DNA from: an uncultured Nonlabens sp.
Lineage (GTDB): Bacteria; Bacteroidota; Bacteroidia; Flavobacteriales; Flavobacteriaceae
Assembly: GCF_947495285.1 (NCBI RefSeq)
Contig: NZ_CANLXZ010000001.1
Coordinates: forward strand, 1 to 64,000
Direction of reading: 5' to 3'
DNA: 64,000 nucleotides
Positions 26,469 to 35,213 of the stretch are shown one piece after another. The notes beneath the pieces are model-generated. The model saw only the letters and a program-made list of their open reading frames with translations. It was not told where the DNA came from and ran no database searches. The stretch's first letter is position 1, and every line of letters starts with the position of its first letter. Position numbers and translations under genes: made by a program.

Positions 26469-26903
26469 TTATACTTTCTTTATTTTATTTTGCAGGTGAT
26501 TTTCTGTAAACTCTATACAGTAATTTTGTAATTCTTTACGGCTAGCCTTAAAAGACTTCTTTATTTCCTTTTCACTACCTTTAATTGTGTCTAGGCTATC
26601 CATTTCTAAATGAAATATTTGAGCTTTTTTGGCAGTTTTAACAGCTAGTTCATTTGCTTTTCTAGAAAAAGTAAAGATGTAATCAAAGGTGATTTCTTCT
26701 ATATCCTCAAAACTCTTTCTAGATTTTTCTACAGGTATACCTAGAGAATCCATAACCTTAAGGGTCATCTTGTTTATAGGTAAAGGTTTTAAACCAGCAC
26801 TAACTACTTTGGTCTTATTGGAACTGTAATAGTCTAAAAAACCCTGAGCCATAGGTCCTAATGTAGAGTTAGTGGTACTAAGAACTAATATTTTTAAAGC
26901 CAT
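26469..26903 (-). CDS. low-molecular-weight phosphatase/arsenate-reductase-fold protein lacking catalytic residues
   Basis: 144 residues. The fold is that of LMW protein tyrosine phosphatases and ArsC: KILVLSTTNSTLGPMAQGFL at the N-terminus aligns with the P-loop VCxxNxxRSPMAE, followed by VVSAGLKPLPINKMTLKVMDSLGI, the typical SAG...G(I) helix. The catalytic Cys is Ser9, the phosphate-binding Arg is Leu15 and the following Ser is Gly16; Asn12 and PMA are kept. It therefore should not catalyse phosphotransfer and may be a binding or regulatory pseudo-enzyme. The gene is monocistronic. Confidence 0.75.
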   Translation of the reverse strand: MALKILVLSTTNSTLGPMAQGFLDYYSSNKTKVVSAGLKPLPINKMTLKVMDSLGIPVEKSRKSFEDIEEITFDYIFTFSRKANELAVKTAKKAQIFHLEMDSLDTIKGSEKEIKKSFKASRKELQNYCIEFTENHLQNKIKKV

Positions 26904-26977
26904 GTATTGAACATTATAACCTCTGGTAGTTGTAATGTTAAGGCAAAGTTATGACCATTAATTCGAGCATACAAAAA

Positions 26978-27006
26978 AAGGCCTTAAACTTAACATTTAA
27001 GACCTT
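26978..27006 (-). terminator. terminator of the TM2 gene
   Basis: AAGGCCTTAAA / TTTAAGACCTT with loop CTTAACA and one mismatch; the A run on the plus-strand left gives a U tract for minus-strand transcripts. Confidence 0.75.
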
Positions 27007-27029
27007 ACTTATCTGTTAATCAACAATTT

Positions 27030-27440
27030 TTAAAACCAGCCTTTTTTACCTACTTGATAGGTTTGATAAAACTCTTCATCTGATTTTGTAAGGTAAATAA
27101 TACCCTCTATAAGTCCTATAACTCCTGGAACCCAAACAAATAACATGCCTACAAAAAAACATGAGGTTATGAGACCAACTAGTGTGATAGCAGCTAGTAT
27201 AATCCCTTCTTGATTGTATCCTAATATAAATTTATGTATTCCAAAACCTCCAAGTAGAATCCCTAATATTCCAGCAAGCATTTTCTTGTTCTCCTGATTA
27301 TTCATAGTTTGATTAAAACTTTGTTGAAAGTCCTTTGCGCTTTCTCTTGCTCCTTGAGATGCTTGATTAAAAGCTTCCTTTGCAGACTCTGCTGCGTCAT
27401 CAAAACTGTTTTTTGAACTATCGTTACCTTCTGTACTCAT
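27030..27440 (-). CDS. TM2-domain membrane protein
   Basis: 136 residues. Residues 1-~50 are Ala/Ser/Gln/Asp-rich and soluble. The C-terminal half is a TM2 domain: LGILLGGFGIHKFILG (first helix with the conserved GxxGxHxFYxG-like motif), then two further hydrophobic segments and a short loop ending GVIGLIEGIIYL. Such proteins are small inner-membrane proteins of uncertain role. A 12-A tract directly precedes the ATG on the coding strand. No operon partners. Confidence 0.85.
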   Translation of the reverse strand: MSTEGNDSSKNSFDDAAESAKEAFNQASQGARESAKDFQQSFNQTMNNQENKKMLAGILGILLGGFGIHKFILGYNQEGIILAAITLVGLITSCFFVGMLFVWVPGVIGLIEGIIYLTKSDEEFYQTYQVGKKGWF

Positions 27441-27475
27441 GTTTTTTTTTTTTGATTAGTTTGTGTAAATGTATG

Positions 27476-27670
27476 TTATTTTTCAAATAGATGCTCATGG
27501 ATCAGTTTCCAACGTTTTACTTTACGACCATCACATTCTATAATCTAGCAAAACTTCCCGTAATCAAATTCTAGAATATCACCTGTTATTTCAACATCGT
27601 TTTCTCTCAGCTTGCTTATTAATAATGAATTCTTGTTTTCCAGACTTAGAGTAATTGCTTTATTCCTATG
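27476..27670 (-). pseudogene. decayed gene fragment with an in-frame stop
   Basis: The minus strand reads KAITLSLENKNSLLISKLRE, then NDVEITGDILEFDYGKFC, a TAG stop at 27545-27547, then IIECDGRKVKRWKLIHEHL and FEK-stop at 27476. The composition on both sides of the TAG looks like one protein. No start codon precedes it, and a TAA lies upstream at 27671. I do not recognise the family. The remaining gap to 27821 shows nothing else. Confidence 0.45.
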
Positions 27671-27821
27671 TTAGTCGTTTTTTAATTAGATAGACATTAT
27701 TTGCCTTCTAGAGTGTGCATCTATGATAGTCTATCGGTAGGATTACATACTTTTCTTACCATGCTTAAGTTAATTCTGTATCCATAGGTTTAAAAAACAT
27801 ACCATCTGTTCTTGTTAATTT

Positions 27822-28766
27822 TTAAGCTGTCTTGTGATTTGCTATTATTTTATCGGCTATAACTTCTGCTAGTTTATACTTAGACTCTACAGTCCACCCT
27901 GCCACATGCGGACTTAAAAGAACATTTTCCATTTCTAGCAGTTCTTTAAATGCTTGAGGTATTTCACTGTCGCGAAAAAGAGATTCAAAAGAACCCTTCT
28001 CATACTCTAATACATCTAACCCTGCAGCTAGAATTTTATTTGTTTTTAATCCAGCTACTAGATCTACCGTAACCACAGATTTACCTCTAGCGGTATTAAT
28101 TAAATAAAAAGGCTTTTTAAAAGCAGCCATAAAAGCTGCGTCTATCATATTTACAGTAAGTGGTGTTTGAGGTGTATGTAAACTTAACACGTCTGACTGT
28201 TCTTGTAATTCTTTAAGAGTGACCTGCTTGCAATTCTTATCTCCTACATTTTGCTTAATGTCATAGCAAATTACGTTACAGTCAAAGCCAGAGAGTTTTT
28301 TTGCAAATGCTTTTCCCATATTACCATAACCTATAAGGCCTACCGTTTTACCATCCAGTTCTACACCACGATTTTCTTCTCTATGCCATAAACCAGAGCG
28401 TACCTCTTTATCTCCTTTGTTTAAGTGATTAAATAAAGAGAGTAACATACCTAGAGCGTGTTCTCCTACGGCATTTCTATTTCCCTCTGGTGCGTTATAA
28501 CATGTGATGTTGTTAGCTGCCGTATAATCTAGATCTATGTTTTCTAGTCCAGCACCTACGCGGCCTATGCATTTCAAATGTGTTGCAGCACTTAAAAATT
28601 CACGATCTATGGGGAAACGACTGCGTACTATAATGCCATCATAGGTATCGATAACTTTCATGATTTCTTTCTTTGAAGAAGTAAAGTCATAGTGATTTTC
28701 AAATCCAGCCTCTTCTAGCTTTTTTGCTAGAATATCATGGTTACTATCCAGGTGGAGTATTTTCAT
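27822..28766 (-). CDS. D-isomer-specific 2-hydroxyacid dehydrogenase (SerA-like)
   Basis: 314 residues, NAD(P)-dependent. The N-terminal substrate domain has IGRVGAGLENIDLDY and the Rossmann motif VGLIGYGNMGKAFA at ~145. The catalytic triad is visible: Arg in LINTARGKSV, Glu in GLDVLEYEKG and His in LLSPHVAGWT. It lacks the ACT domain of many phosphoglycerate dehydrogenases, so 3-phosphoglycerate oxidation is possible but not certain; glyoxylate/hydroxypyruvate reduction is an alternative. No operon partner is close: the next gene starts 68 bases upstream in the same direction. Confidence 0.85.
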   Translation of the reverse strand: MKILHLDSNHDILAKKLEEAGFENHYDFTSSKKEIMKVIDTYDGIIVRSRFPIDREFLSAATHLKCIGRVGAGLENIDLDYTAANNITCYNAPEGNRNAVGEHALGMLLSLFNHLNKGDKEVRSGLWHREENRGVELDGKTVGLIGYGNMGKAFAKKLSGFDCNVICYDIKQNVGDKNCKQVTLKELQEQSDVLSLHTPQTPLTVNMIDAAFMAAFKKPFYLINTARGKSVVTVDLVAGLKTNKILAAGLDVLEYEKGSFESLFRDSEIPQAFKELLEMENVLLSPHVAGWTVESKYKLAEVIADKIIANHKTA

Positions 28767-28834
28767 AAGAAGTTATTAATTAAGATCAAGGCAATTAAAA
28801 TAAGGTTTGACATCAAGTGTCTCGCGATAGATTA

Positions 28835-29311
28835 TCAAACTTCTACCATATTTAGTTCCCTTTCAAAGTCGTATTGAAGATCTTCATGCAAGGTGGAGAT
28901 ACGAGTTCGTATTAATATAATTTGTCTAGCCATTAAATCTCTCATGGTTTTACTGCGCATGACCTGTGGGTGTGTCTCGCGCATTAAACGACAGAAATGT
29001 ATAAGCACAGCAACCTCTGTTTCTTTACTACCAGAATAGCGTACATATTTTTTTGCTTCCCGCAGTATTTTGCGCACACCTTTTTGTAGGCGATAATTGT
29101 TAGAAGTGTTAAGTGCTGTAAACATAGTGTCCATTAATGTTTTTACATTTACTACATAATCATCTTCATCATTAGATTCAAAAAGCAAATAGGAGAGTAG
29201 TTCTTTGTTTTCTTTTTTAAATCTAGAAAGGCGCAAGATTATCTTCATCAGGTCATCTTCAGACCTGAATTTAAGTTCTTCTTTTAATTCTTTTACAGTT
29301 GCCGTTTTCAT
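28835..29311 (-). CDS. conserved helical protein of unknown function
   Basis: 158 residues, no signal peptide or membrane segment, nearly all helix. It begins with a Lys/Glu-rich stretch (KELKEELKFRSEDDLMKIIL) that could bind a partner and continues with Arg/Lys-rich helices (RKILREAKKYVRYSG). It has the look of a conserved Bacteroidota hypothetical. Neighbours (2-hydroxyacid dehydrogenase downstream, MgtE further upstream gene-wise) give no clear clue. I do not assign a function. Confidence 0.6.
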   Translation of the reverse strand: MKTATVKELKEELKFRSEDDLMKIILRLSRFKKENKELLSYLLFESNDEDDYVVNVKTLMDTMFTALNTSNNYRLQKGVRKILREAKKYVRYSGSKETEVAVLIHFCRLMRETHPQVMRSKTMRDLMARQIILIRTRISTLHEDLQYDFERELNMVEV

Positions 29312-29382
29312 AAAGTGAAGATAAGTAATGGATGCTACTTTTTACTTAATCTTATGCTAGAAATACTTTTTGATCTTTTGGG

Positions 29383-29401
29383 TCTCGTTTTCGCAATAGC
29401 G
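29383..29401. repeat. degenerate palindrome copy
   Basis: CTCGTTTTCGCAATAGCG matches CTCGCTTTCGCGAAAGCG at all but three of 18 positions. It lies in the short gap between the mgtE stop and the upstream start of the helical protein, and is probably a decayed member of the family. Confidence 0.5.
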
Positions 29402-29418
29402 CAATAAAAATCTATAAT

Positions 29419-30768
29419 CTAGATACCTATTATAGCCTTTGCAATCATAAAATAGATGAGAATTCCAAATATGTCATTACTGGTAGTGATAAATGGGCCA
29501 GTTGCTAGTGCTGGGTCTATCCCTCTTTTATGCAATGCAAGCGGTACAAATGTGCCTACTAGACCGGCAACTATAATAACAACAAAAAGTGATGTGGATA
29601 TGGCTATAGATGTGAACATCTCACCCTTAGTAGCAAATGTATAAGCAAATAAAAGTATAGCGAGTATGACTCCATTTAACATCGCGAGAAGAACTTCTTT
29701 AATTAATCGGTTACCTATACTTCCTTTAAGGTCGTCGTTTGCAATACCTTGTACGATAATTGCGCTAGACTGTACGCCTACATTACCTGCCATCGCAGCG
29801 ATTAATGGAGTAAAGAAAAATAGAACAGCGTGTTTTTCAAATATGTCTTCAAAACCACCCATAATAGCTGCAGCACCTATACCACCTAGAAGTCCTAGAA
29901 CGAGCCAGGGTAGTCGTGCTTTAGTCAGTTCCCAGATGCTATCGTTAGCCTCTACGTCTTGTGATATACCACTGGCTAGTTGGTAATCTTTTTCAGCTTC
30001 TTCTGTAATAAAATCTACAATATCATCTATGGTAATGCGACCTACTAGTCGGTCTAACTCATCAACAACAGGTATGGCTTCTAGGTCATACTTACGCATA
30101 ATGCGTGACACTTCTTCTCCTGGGGTGTTTACAGTTACAAAATCTACTTTGGGAATATAAACGTCTTTTATAGGTGTGTCTTCCTTACTAGTTAGTAGAT
30201 CTTTTAAAGATAGTCTTCCTTTCAGTTTATTATGGTTGTCTACTACATATATAGAGTGCACACGTGTTACATTTTCTGCTTGTGCACGCATTTCACTTAC
30301 ACAGCCAGTAACGCTCCAGTTCTCATTAACTCGGACTAATTCTTTGGCCATAAGTCCACCGGCACTGTTTTCTTCATAGCGCAATAGATCTACTATGTCC
30401 TCAGCATGTTGCTCGTCTAGGAGCTCATTGATTACAGATTGTGCTACGTCTTCAGATAGTTCATTAAGAATATCTGCCGCATCATCGGTATCCATTTCTT
30501 CTAGTTCTCCAGCGATTTCTTTAGGAGATAATGCGTTAAGAATGCGGTCTCTTTGTGCCTCGTCTAGCTCCATGAGAGCTTCAGACGTTTTTTCAGAATC
30601 TAGTAATTTTACTATAAAGACGGCATCTTCTAGATTAAGTTCATCTATAATCTCTGCTATGTCTGCAAAGTGTAGTTCTTCTAGAATGTATTCTAGCTTT
30701 TTACTATCACTGACTTCAATAAGTGATTTTACTTCTTCTAGAAAGTCTTTAGTGATGTTAAATGGCAT
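29419..30768 (-). CDS. mgtE: magnesium transporter MgtE
   Basis: 449 residues, normal length. The N-terminal helical superhelix (about 1-130, with LEELHFADIAEIIDEL repeats) is followed by two CBS domains (about 135-255, containing DLEAIPVVDELDRLVGRITIDDI) that sense Mg2+, then a plug helix and five transmembrane helices with PLIAAMAGNVGVQSSAI, the conserved pore region. It imports Mg2+ gated by cytosolic magnesium. A -7 box (TATCTTTG) at 30787-30794 gives it its own promoter although rsmA lies just upstream in the same direction. Confidence 0.95.
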   Translation of the reverse strand: MPFNITKDFLEEVKSLIEVSDSKKLEYILEELHFADIAEIIDELNLEDAVFIVKLLDSEKTSEALMELDEAQRDRILNALSPKEIAGELEEMDTDDAADILNELSEDVAQSVINELLDEQHAEDIVDLLRYEENSAGGLMAKELVRVNENWSVTGCVSEMRAQAENVTRVHSIYVVDNHNKLKGRLSLKDLLTSKEDTPIKDVYIPKVDFVTVNTPGEEVSRIMRKYDLEAIPVVDELDRLVGRITIDDIVDFITEEAEKDYQLASGISQDVEANDSIWELTKARLPWLVLGLLGGIGAAAIMGGFEDIFEKHAVLFFFTPLIAAMAGNVGVQSSAIIVQGIANDDLKGSIGNRLIKEVLLAMLNGVILAILLFAYTFATKGEMFTSIAISTSLFVVIIVAGLVGTFVPLALHKRGIDPALATGPFITTSNDIFGILIYFMIAKAIIGI

Positions 30769-30786
30769 GATTTTTACTTAAGCGAG

Positions 30787-30794
30787 CAAAGATA
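30787..30794 (-). promoter_or_regulatory. promoter -7 box of mgtE
   Basis: TATCTTTG on the minus strand matches TAnnTTTG, 18 bases before the mgtE start codon. Confidence 0.55.
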
Positions 30795-30840
30795 AATTTT
30801 TGAATAGGAGTAGGTGTTGTTTTTTACAAATTTGTAGGAA

Positions 30841-31680
30841 TTATGACTCTAGTGCCTCAATTTCTTGAACTAATTCTACAAACATGGGTACACTTATCTG
30901 TTCTGGACGTAGGTTGAAGATCTCTTTTTCTCGCATGCCGTCTGGTAAATTCATTGTTTTTAATGAATTTCTTAAGGTCTTGCGACGTTGTTGAAAAGCT
31001 AGTTTTACTACCTGACGCAACTTTGCATAAGAACATGGTAGTTGATCATAATCTTCTTTACGTGTTAAAAGCAATACACCACTGTCCACTCTAGGTGGTG
31101 GGTTAAACACCTCTGGACCAACAGTAAAAATATACTCTGCATGATAGTAGGCCTGTGCAAGAACAGATAGAATACCATAGGTTTTTGAACCGTGTGGTGC
31201 GCAAATACGTTGTGCTACTTCTTTTTGAAACATACCACCGAATTCTGGAATGTGCTCTCTGTTCTCGATAGTTTTAAATACAATTTGTGTACTTATGTTG
31301 TAAGGGAAATTACCTATAATGGCATAGGAGCGATCTCCATAAATATCTGACAGATCTTTCTTAAGGAAATCTGCTTCTATTACGGCAAATGTTTTATCGT
31401 TTACCAGGCCAGCATGTTCTATAGGAAAACTGGTGGTTAAATATTCTACAGACTCACTGTCCAGTTCTAGAGCAGTGACTTTAATGTTTTTTCTCAGGAC
31501 ATGTTTAGTAAGTACACCGGTTCCTGGTCCTATTTCTAGTACTTGATCGTATCCTTTATATGTTAAACAGTCGGCAATACGCACAGCAACAGTGTCATCT
31601 TTAAGAAAGTGCTGTCCTAAGTGTTTCTTTGCAGTAACACCTTTGTCTTGAGATGTGTATTTAGGTTTATATTTTGCCAA
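30841..31680 (-). CDS. rsmA: 16S rRNA dimethyladenosine transferase
   Basis: 279 residues. It dimethylates A1518 and A1519 of 16S r[17 protein letters not shown] is the conserved N-terminal segment, [16 protein letters not shown] is the SAM-binding motif I, and [15 protein letters not shown] carries the NxxY catalytic motif IV. The C-terminal domain ([20 protein letters not shown]) is typical. It is the last gene of a probable serS-TPR-DUF4286-rsmA operon; mgtE follows with its own promoter. Confidence 0.95.
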   Translation of the reverse strand: MAKYKPKYTSQDKGVTAKKHLGQHFLKDDTVAVRIADCLTYKGYDQVLEIGPGTGVLTKHVLRKNIKVTALELDSESVEYLTTSFPIEHAGLVNDKTFAVIEADFLKKDLSDIYGDRSYAIIGNFPYNISTQIVFKTIENREHIPEFGGMFQKEVAQRICAPHGSKTYGILSVLAQAYYHAEYIFTVGPEVFNPPPRVDSGVLLLTRKEDYDQLPCSYAKLRQVVKLAFQQRRKTLRNSLKTMNLPDGMREKEIFNLRPEQISVPMFVELVQEIEALES

Positions 31681-31726
31681 TGTTTTTCTGTTTGAATATG
31701 TTTTTAATGGATTTCAACAACTGCCT

Positions 31727-32050
31727 TTAGTTTCTACGCACGTTATATTCATCTATTAACTCTAGCTCTGTTCTAAAGGAGAGAACCTGTTCTCCAAATT
31801 TACGGATGCCTTCTTTTCTCAATGCTGCAGCATGATTTTCATAGTAATCTAATAATGCTTCTTTACTGTTTGCTTTATACTGGATAGAAAAAGTACTGTG
31901 ACCATCCTTATCCTCAACGAGAACTCTTGTAAATCTAGCGTCCATAAATAATCCTGTTCCTAGAACTTGGGCAATATGTTCTCTAATCCATGGTATCCAT
32001 TCTGGTTCTAATGATGAATGCATGTTATAAGTGACATTATATATGATCAT
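31727..32050 (-). CDS. DUF4286 family protein
   Basis: 107 residues. MIIYNVTYNMHSSLEPEWIP followed by HIAQVLGTGLFMDARFTRVL and ending with REGIRKFGEQVLSFRTEL is the DUF4286 pattern, a ferredoxin-like alpha/beta fold found widely in Bacteroidota. Function unknown. It lies between the TPR protein and rsmA genes in the same direction. Confidence 0.8.
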   Translation of the reverse strand: MIIYNVTYNMHSSLEPEWIPWIREHIAQVLGTGLFMDARFTRVLVEDKDGHSTFSIQYKANSKEALLDYYENHAAALRKEGIRKFGEQVLSFRTELELIDEYNVRRN

Positions 32051-32071
32051 AAATCTATTTGATTTTTATAC

Positions 32072-33862
32072 TTAAAAAGCTTTTTCGTTTTCATCACCAC
32101 GCAATCTACGATAACGTCTGCGGGCATCTACAAAGTGAATGCTGTCTGGGTGTGAAAATATTATTTTTTCAAAAAGCTCCTTTGCTTTTAGTGGGTTTTC
32201 TAGTTGTTCTTGATATAATAGACCTAGTCTATAAATAGCGTCGTCTGCTAGAATGCCGTCGTTGTAATTATCGATTATAAGCTGGTAGTTAGCTCTAGCT
32301 TTTTCAAAATTGCTGTCTATTTCATAAAGCTGTGCTTGTTTTAATAGGGCTTCATCTTCTATAGGGTCTCCTTTGTGATCTAGCAGTAATTGATCGTAAA
32401 GTGTTAAGGCCTCAGATCTTTTATTCTGGTATTGTTTTAATTCCGCTTTCGCGAAAGCTTTTAACGCAACAAACGTCGTGTCTTCTACAGAATGGTCTGC
32501 AATAGTCAGACTTAATTCCATAGCGTCGTTTGCAATTAATTTACTAGCAGCGCTGCGCAATACTTTTAATTGAGTCAGACTCCAAGGGAAATCACCCTGA
32601 TAATAGCTGGTACGTGCTACTTTAAATTGAGATTCTTGAGCACGCAGGTCGTTAGGTAAGTCATTTTGCACCTGACTGTAAAATATAAGTGCTCTGTTAA
32701 ATTGCTCTTGTAGAACGAGTATATCGGCAAGAAGTATTTTTACATCTGCTTTTTGAAATTTACTTAAATTAGTTTTTTCTAGAGCTATTAATAAATCGCT
32801 AGCGGTCTGAGGCTCGTTAATTTTAAAAGCTAGAAAATTTGCATAGTCCAGTTGTAGTTTAAAAGTTTCTTTGTCCCTACCATATAGGTTGAGTAGGTTT
32901 TCATAACCTAATTTAATCGATTCAAACTCTTGAGCGGTTGCGGCGTCTGCACGTAATTTAATTTTTAAACTTTGAGCGATGTATTTAGTACTTATAGATT
33001 GTGTCTCTGCAATCATGTAATCAAGAATGTCCTCTGCAGCTTCTAGATCATTTTCATCTATAGCCGTGACTACAAGGTTTTTGAGATTATCCATATTGGA
33101 TTCTTCACGTTTATAAATAGCTTTTTCTTGAATAAAAGCTTTTTTAAAATCCTTTTGTTGCACAAATAACCAAGATAGTAATTGATTATAAATAGGGTCT
33201 GGATTTTCTCGCAGGCGCAATAAAAGCACTTTCCTTAAAAGCTTATTACCTTCACTGTCTGCGTTATCTGTAACATATTGAGCAAAAACGGCTTGTGCTC
33301 TAGAGCGGTAAACAGCATTTTGCTCTATTAAGGTCACGTTAGTGTCGAACATCTTTTCTAGATCTCCTTGTTCCCCATATAATTTAGCTAGTTGATAATT
33401 GTAATTAAGTTTATCGTCGAGAGCCATTCCTTTTTCATAGGACCATATAGCTTCTTCTAGCTCATTGCGTTTTTGAAATCTATGGGCTATTTGATAGGTG
33501 AGTTTAGGTAAAGAGTCTATGACATCAATCGCTTTTTGATAATAATTAGTTGCGATACTGTCGTTGCCTTGTAAAGTCGCATTATAGCCACGCTCTATGT
33601 AAAATTGTTCTTTACGAGGTGTTTTTTCTTGTGCTATATCTATAATAGAATCTACACTAGAGTAACGTTCTAGCTGCTGGTATACTTCAATAAGCGCAAA
33701 CACATTTCTGGGATTGCGCTTATTTTTTGCGTATATTTTTTGATAGATTTTTAAGGCCTTGTTATATTCACCTTGATCCATGTAGTTTTCGGCAAGCTTA
33801 GAGTCTTGAGCAAAACTGCAGGTGTAAAAAAACGCTGTGAAAACTATAAAAAGGTAACGCAT
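32072..33862 (-). CDS. exported tetratricopeptide-repeat protein
   Basis: 596 residues with a signal peptide ending TCSFAQ. Sheltered A/Y/L-spaced helix pairs recur from ~20 to ~590 (ENYMDQGEYNKALKIYQKIY at the start; AIYRLGLLYQEQLENPLKAK near the end), indicating about a dozen TPR units. Periplasmic or outer-membrane-associated TPR proteins of this kind act as scaffolds. Palindrome copy 6 lies in the gene and gives the AFAKA stretch near residue 470, within a helix. Operon position between serS and DUF4286. Confidence 0.85.
   Translation of the reverse strand: MRYLFIVFTAFFYTCSFAQDSKLAENYMDQGEYNKALKIYQKIYAKNKRNPRNVFALIEVYQQLERYSSVDSIIDIAQEKTPRKEQFYIERGYNATLQGNDSIATNYYQKAIDVIDSLPKLTYQIAHRFQKRNELEEAIWSYEKGMALDDKLNYNYQLAKLYGEQGDLEKMFDTNVTLIEQNAVYRSRAQAVFAQYVTDNADSEGNKLLRKVLLLRLRENPDPIYNQLLSWLFVQQKDFKKAFIQEKAIYKREESNMDNLKNLVVTAIDENDLEAAEDILDYMIAETQSISTKYIAQSLKIKLRADAATAQEFESIKLGYENLLNLYGRDKETFKLQLDYANFLAFKINEPQTASDLLIALEKTNLSKFQKADVKILLADILVLQEQFNRALIFYSQVQNDLPNDLRAQESQFKVARTSYYQGDFPWSLTQLKVLRSAASKLIANDAMELSLTIADHSVEDTTFVALKAFAKAELKQYQNKRSEALTLYDQLLLDHKGDPIEDEALLKQAQLYEIDSNFEKARANYQLIIDNYNDGILADDAIYRLGLLYQEQLENPLKAKELFEKIIFSHPDSIHFVDARRRYRRLRGDENEKAF
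32445..32458. repeat. interspersed palindrome, copy 6 (inside TPR gene)
   Basis: Exact GCTTTCGCGAAAGC with TTCC on its left, in frame in the TPR protein (read AFAKA near residue 470). Confidence 0.9.
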
Positions 33863-33874
33863 AAGGTCATAAAG

Positions 33875-35146
33875 TTAATCTATCATATCAAAACCACAAT
33901 AAGGAATCAATACTTTAGGGATTTTTATACCACTTTCTACTTGAAAGTTTTCTAGAATACTGGCAAGAATACGTGGTAATGCTAGTGAACTTCCATTCAA
34001 GGTATGTGCTAGTTCTGTTCCTTTTTCTCCTGTTCTATAACGCAATTTTAAACGATTTGCCTGAAAGGTTTTAAAGTTAGAAACACTACTTACCTCTAGC
34101 CATTTATCCTGGGCTGTGCTATATACCTCAAAATCATAAGTTAGAGTAGAGGTAAAGCCTAGATCACCACCACAAAGGCGTAAAATGCGATAAGGTAACT
34201 CTAGCTCTTCTAGTATTTCCTGTACATGTGACACCATGTGTTCTAGTGCTTTATCACTATTTTCTGGATGCTCGATACGTAAAATCTCTACTTTATCAAA
34301 CTGGTGCAAACGGTTAAGACCTCTTACATCACTACCATAACTACCAGCCTCACGACGGAAACATGGCGTATAACCAGTCATTTTAATAGGAAAATCTTTA
34401 TGGTCCAAAATACGGTCTCTATACATATTAGTTATAGGTACCTCTCCAGTCGGGATTAAATAAAGGTCGTCCACACCTACGTGGTACATCTGTCCTTCTT
34501 TATCTGGTAACTGCCCTGTTCCATAACCACTAGCTTCATTTACAAGATGCGGTACTTGCATCTCTTCATATCCTGCAGCGGTATTTTTATCTAGAAAATA
34601 GTTAATTAACGCGCGTTGTAAACGAGCACCTTTCTTCTTATAAACAGGGAATCCAGCGCCGGTGATTTTATTACCTAGTTCAAAGTCTATGATATCATGA
34701 TCTTTTACTAGTTCCCAGTGTGGTTTTGCACCGTCATGTAAAGTGGGTATTTCTCCATGTTGAGAGATGACCTCGTTATCTTCGTCACTGTTACCAGCAG
34801 GAACGCTGTCCTGCGGTATGTTAGGAATGGTGTATAAAATGTTTTGTAATTCTTCTACAGCAGTATTTAATTGTTCACCTATTTCTTTGGATGATTCTTT
34901 TAAACCAGATGTTTGCGATTTCAATTCATTTGCCTCAGCACCTTTTCCAGATTTAAATAAATCTCCTATTTCTTTAGAAAGTTTATTGCTTTTTGCAAGA
35001 ATTTCATCTAGTTGCCCTTGCAGGTTACGTCTGTTTTCATCTACAGCAATAGCGCTTTCTAATAAAGAAAGTGCATCGATGTTTCTCTTTTGCAATGCGA
35101 TTGCAAACGCGTCTTTGTTTTCACGTATTTCTGCTATTTGTAGCAT
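33875..35146 (-). CDS. serS: seryl-tRNA synthetase
   Basis: 423 residues. The N-terminal coiled-coil arm (about 30-105, KSNKLSKEIGDLFKSGKGAE) recognises the long variable arm of tRNA-Ser. The class II catalytic core has motif 2 FRREAGSYGSDVRGLNRLHQF and motif 3 ALPRILASILENFQ, with TGEVPITN for serine/ATP binding. First gene of a four-gene operon. Strong call. Confidence 0.96.
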   Translation of the reverse strand: MLQIAEIRENKDAFAIALQKRNIDALSLLESAIAVDENRRNLQGQLDEILAKSNKLSKEIGDLFKSGKGAEANELKSQTSGLKESSKEIGEQLNTAVEELQNILYTIPNIPQDSVPAGNSDEDNEVISQHGEIPTLHDGAKPHWELVKDHDIIDFELGNKITGAGFPVYKKKGARLQRALINYFLDKNTAAGYEEMQVPHLVNEASGYGTGQLPDKEGQMYHVGVDDLYLIPTGEVPITNMYRDRILDHKDFPIKMTGYTPCFRREAGSYGSDVRGLNRLHQFDKVEILRIEHPENSDKALEHMVSHVQEILEELELPYRILRLCGGDLGFTSTLTYDFEVYSTAQDKWLEVSSVSNFKTFQANRLKLRYRTGEKGTELAHTLNGSSLALPRILASILENFQVESGIKIPKVLIPYCGFDMID

Positions 35147-35213
35147 GTGATCTTATTTAAAGTATGTTGGTAAAATTAGCAATAATCGTTAACATAACGA
35201 CAGGAACAGTTGC

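Noticed and set aside
27967..27977. Partial palindrome TCGCGAAAA in the 2-hydroxyacid dehydrogenase gene
   Set aside because: Only half the core is present; too short to count as a copy of the repeat family.
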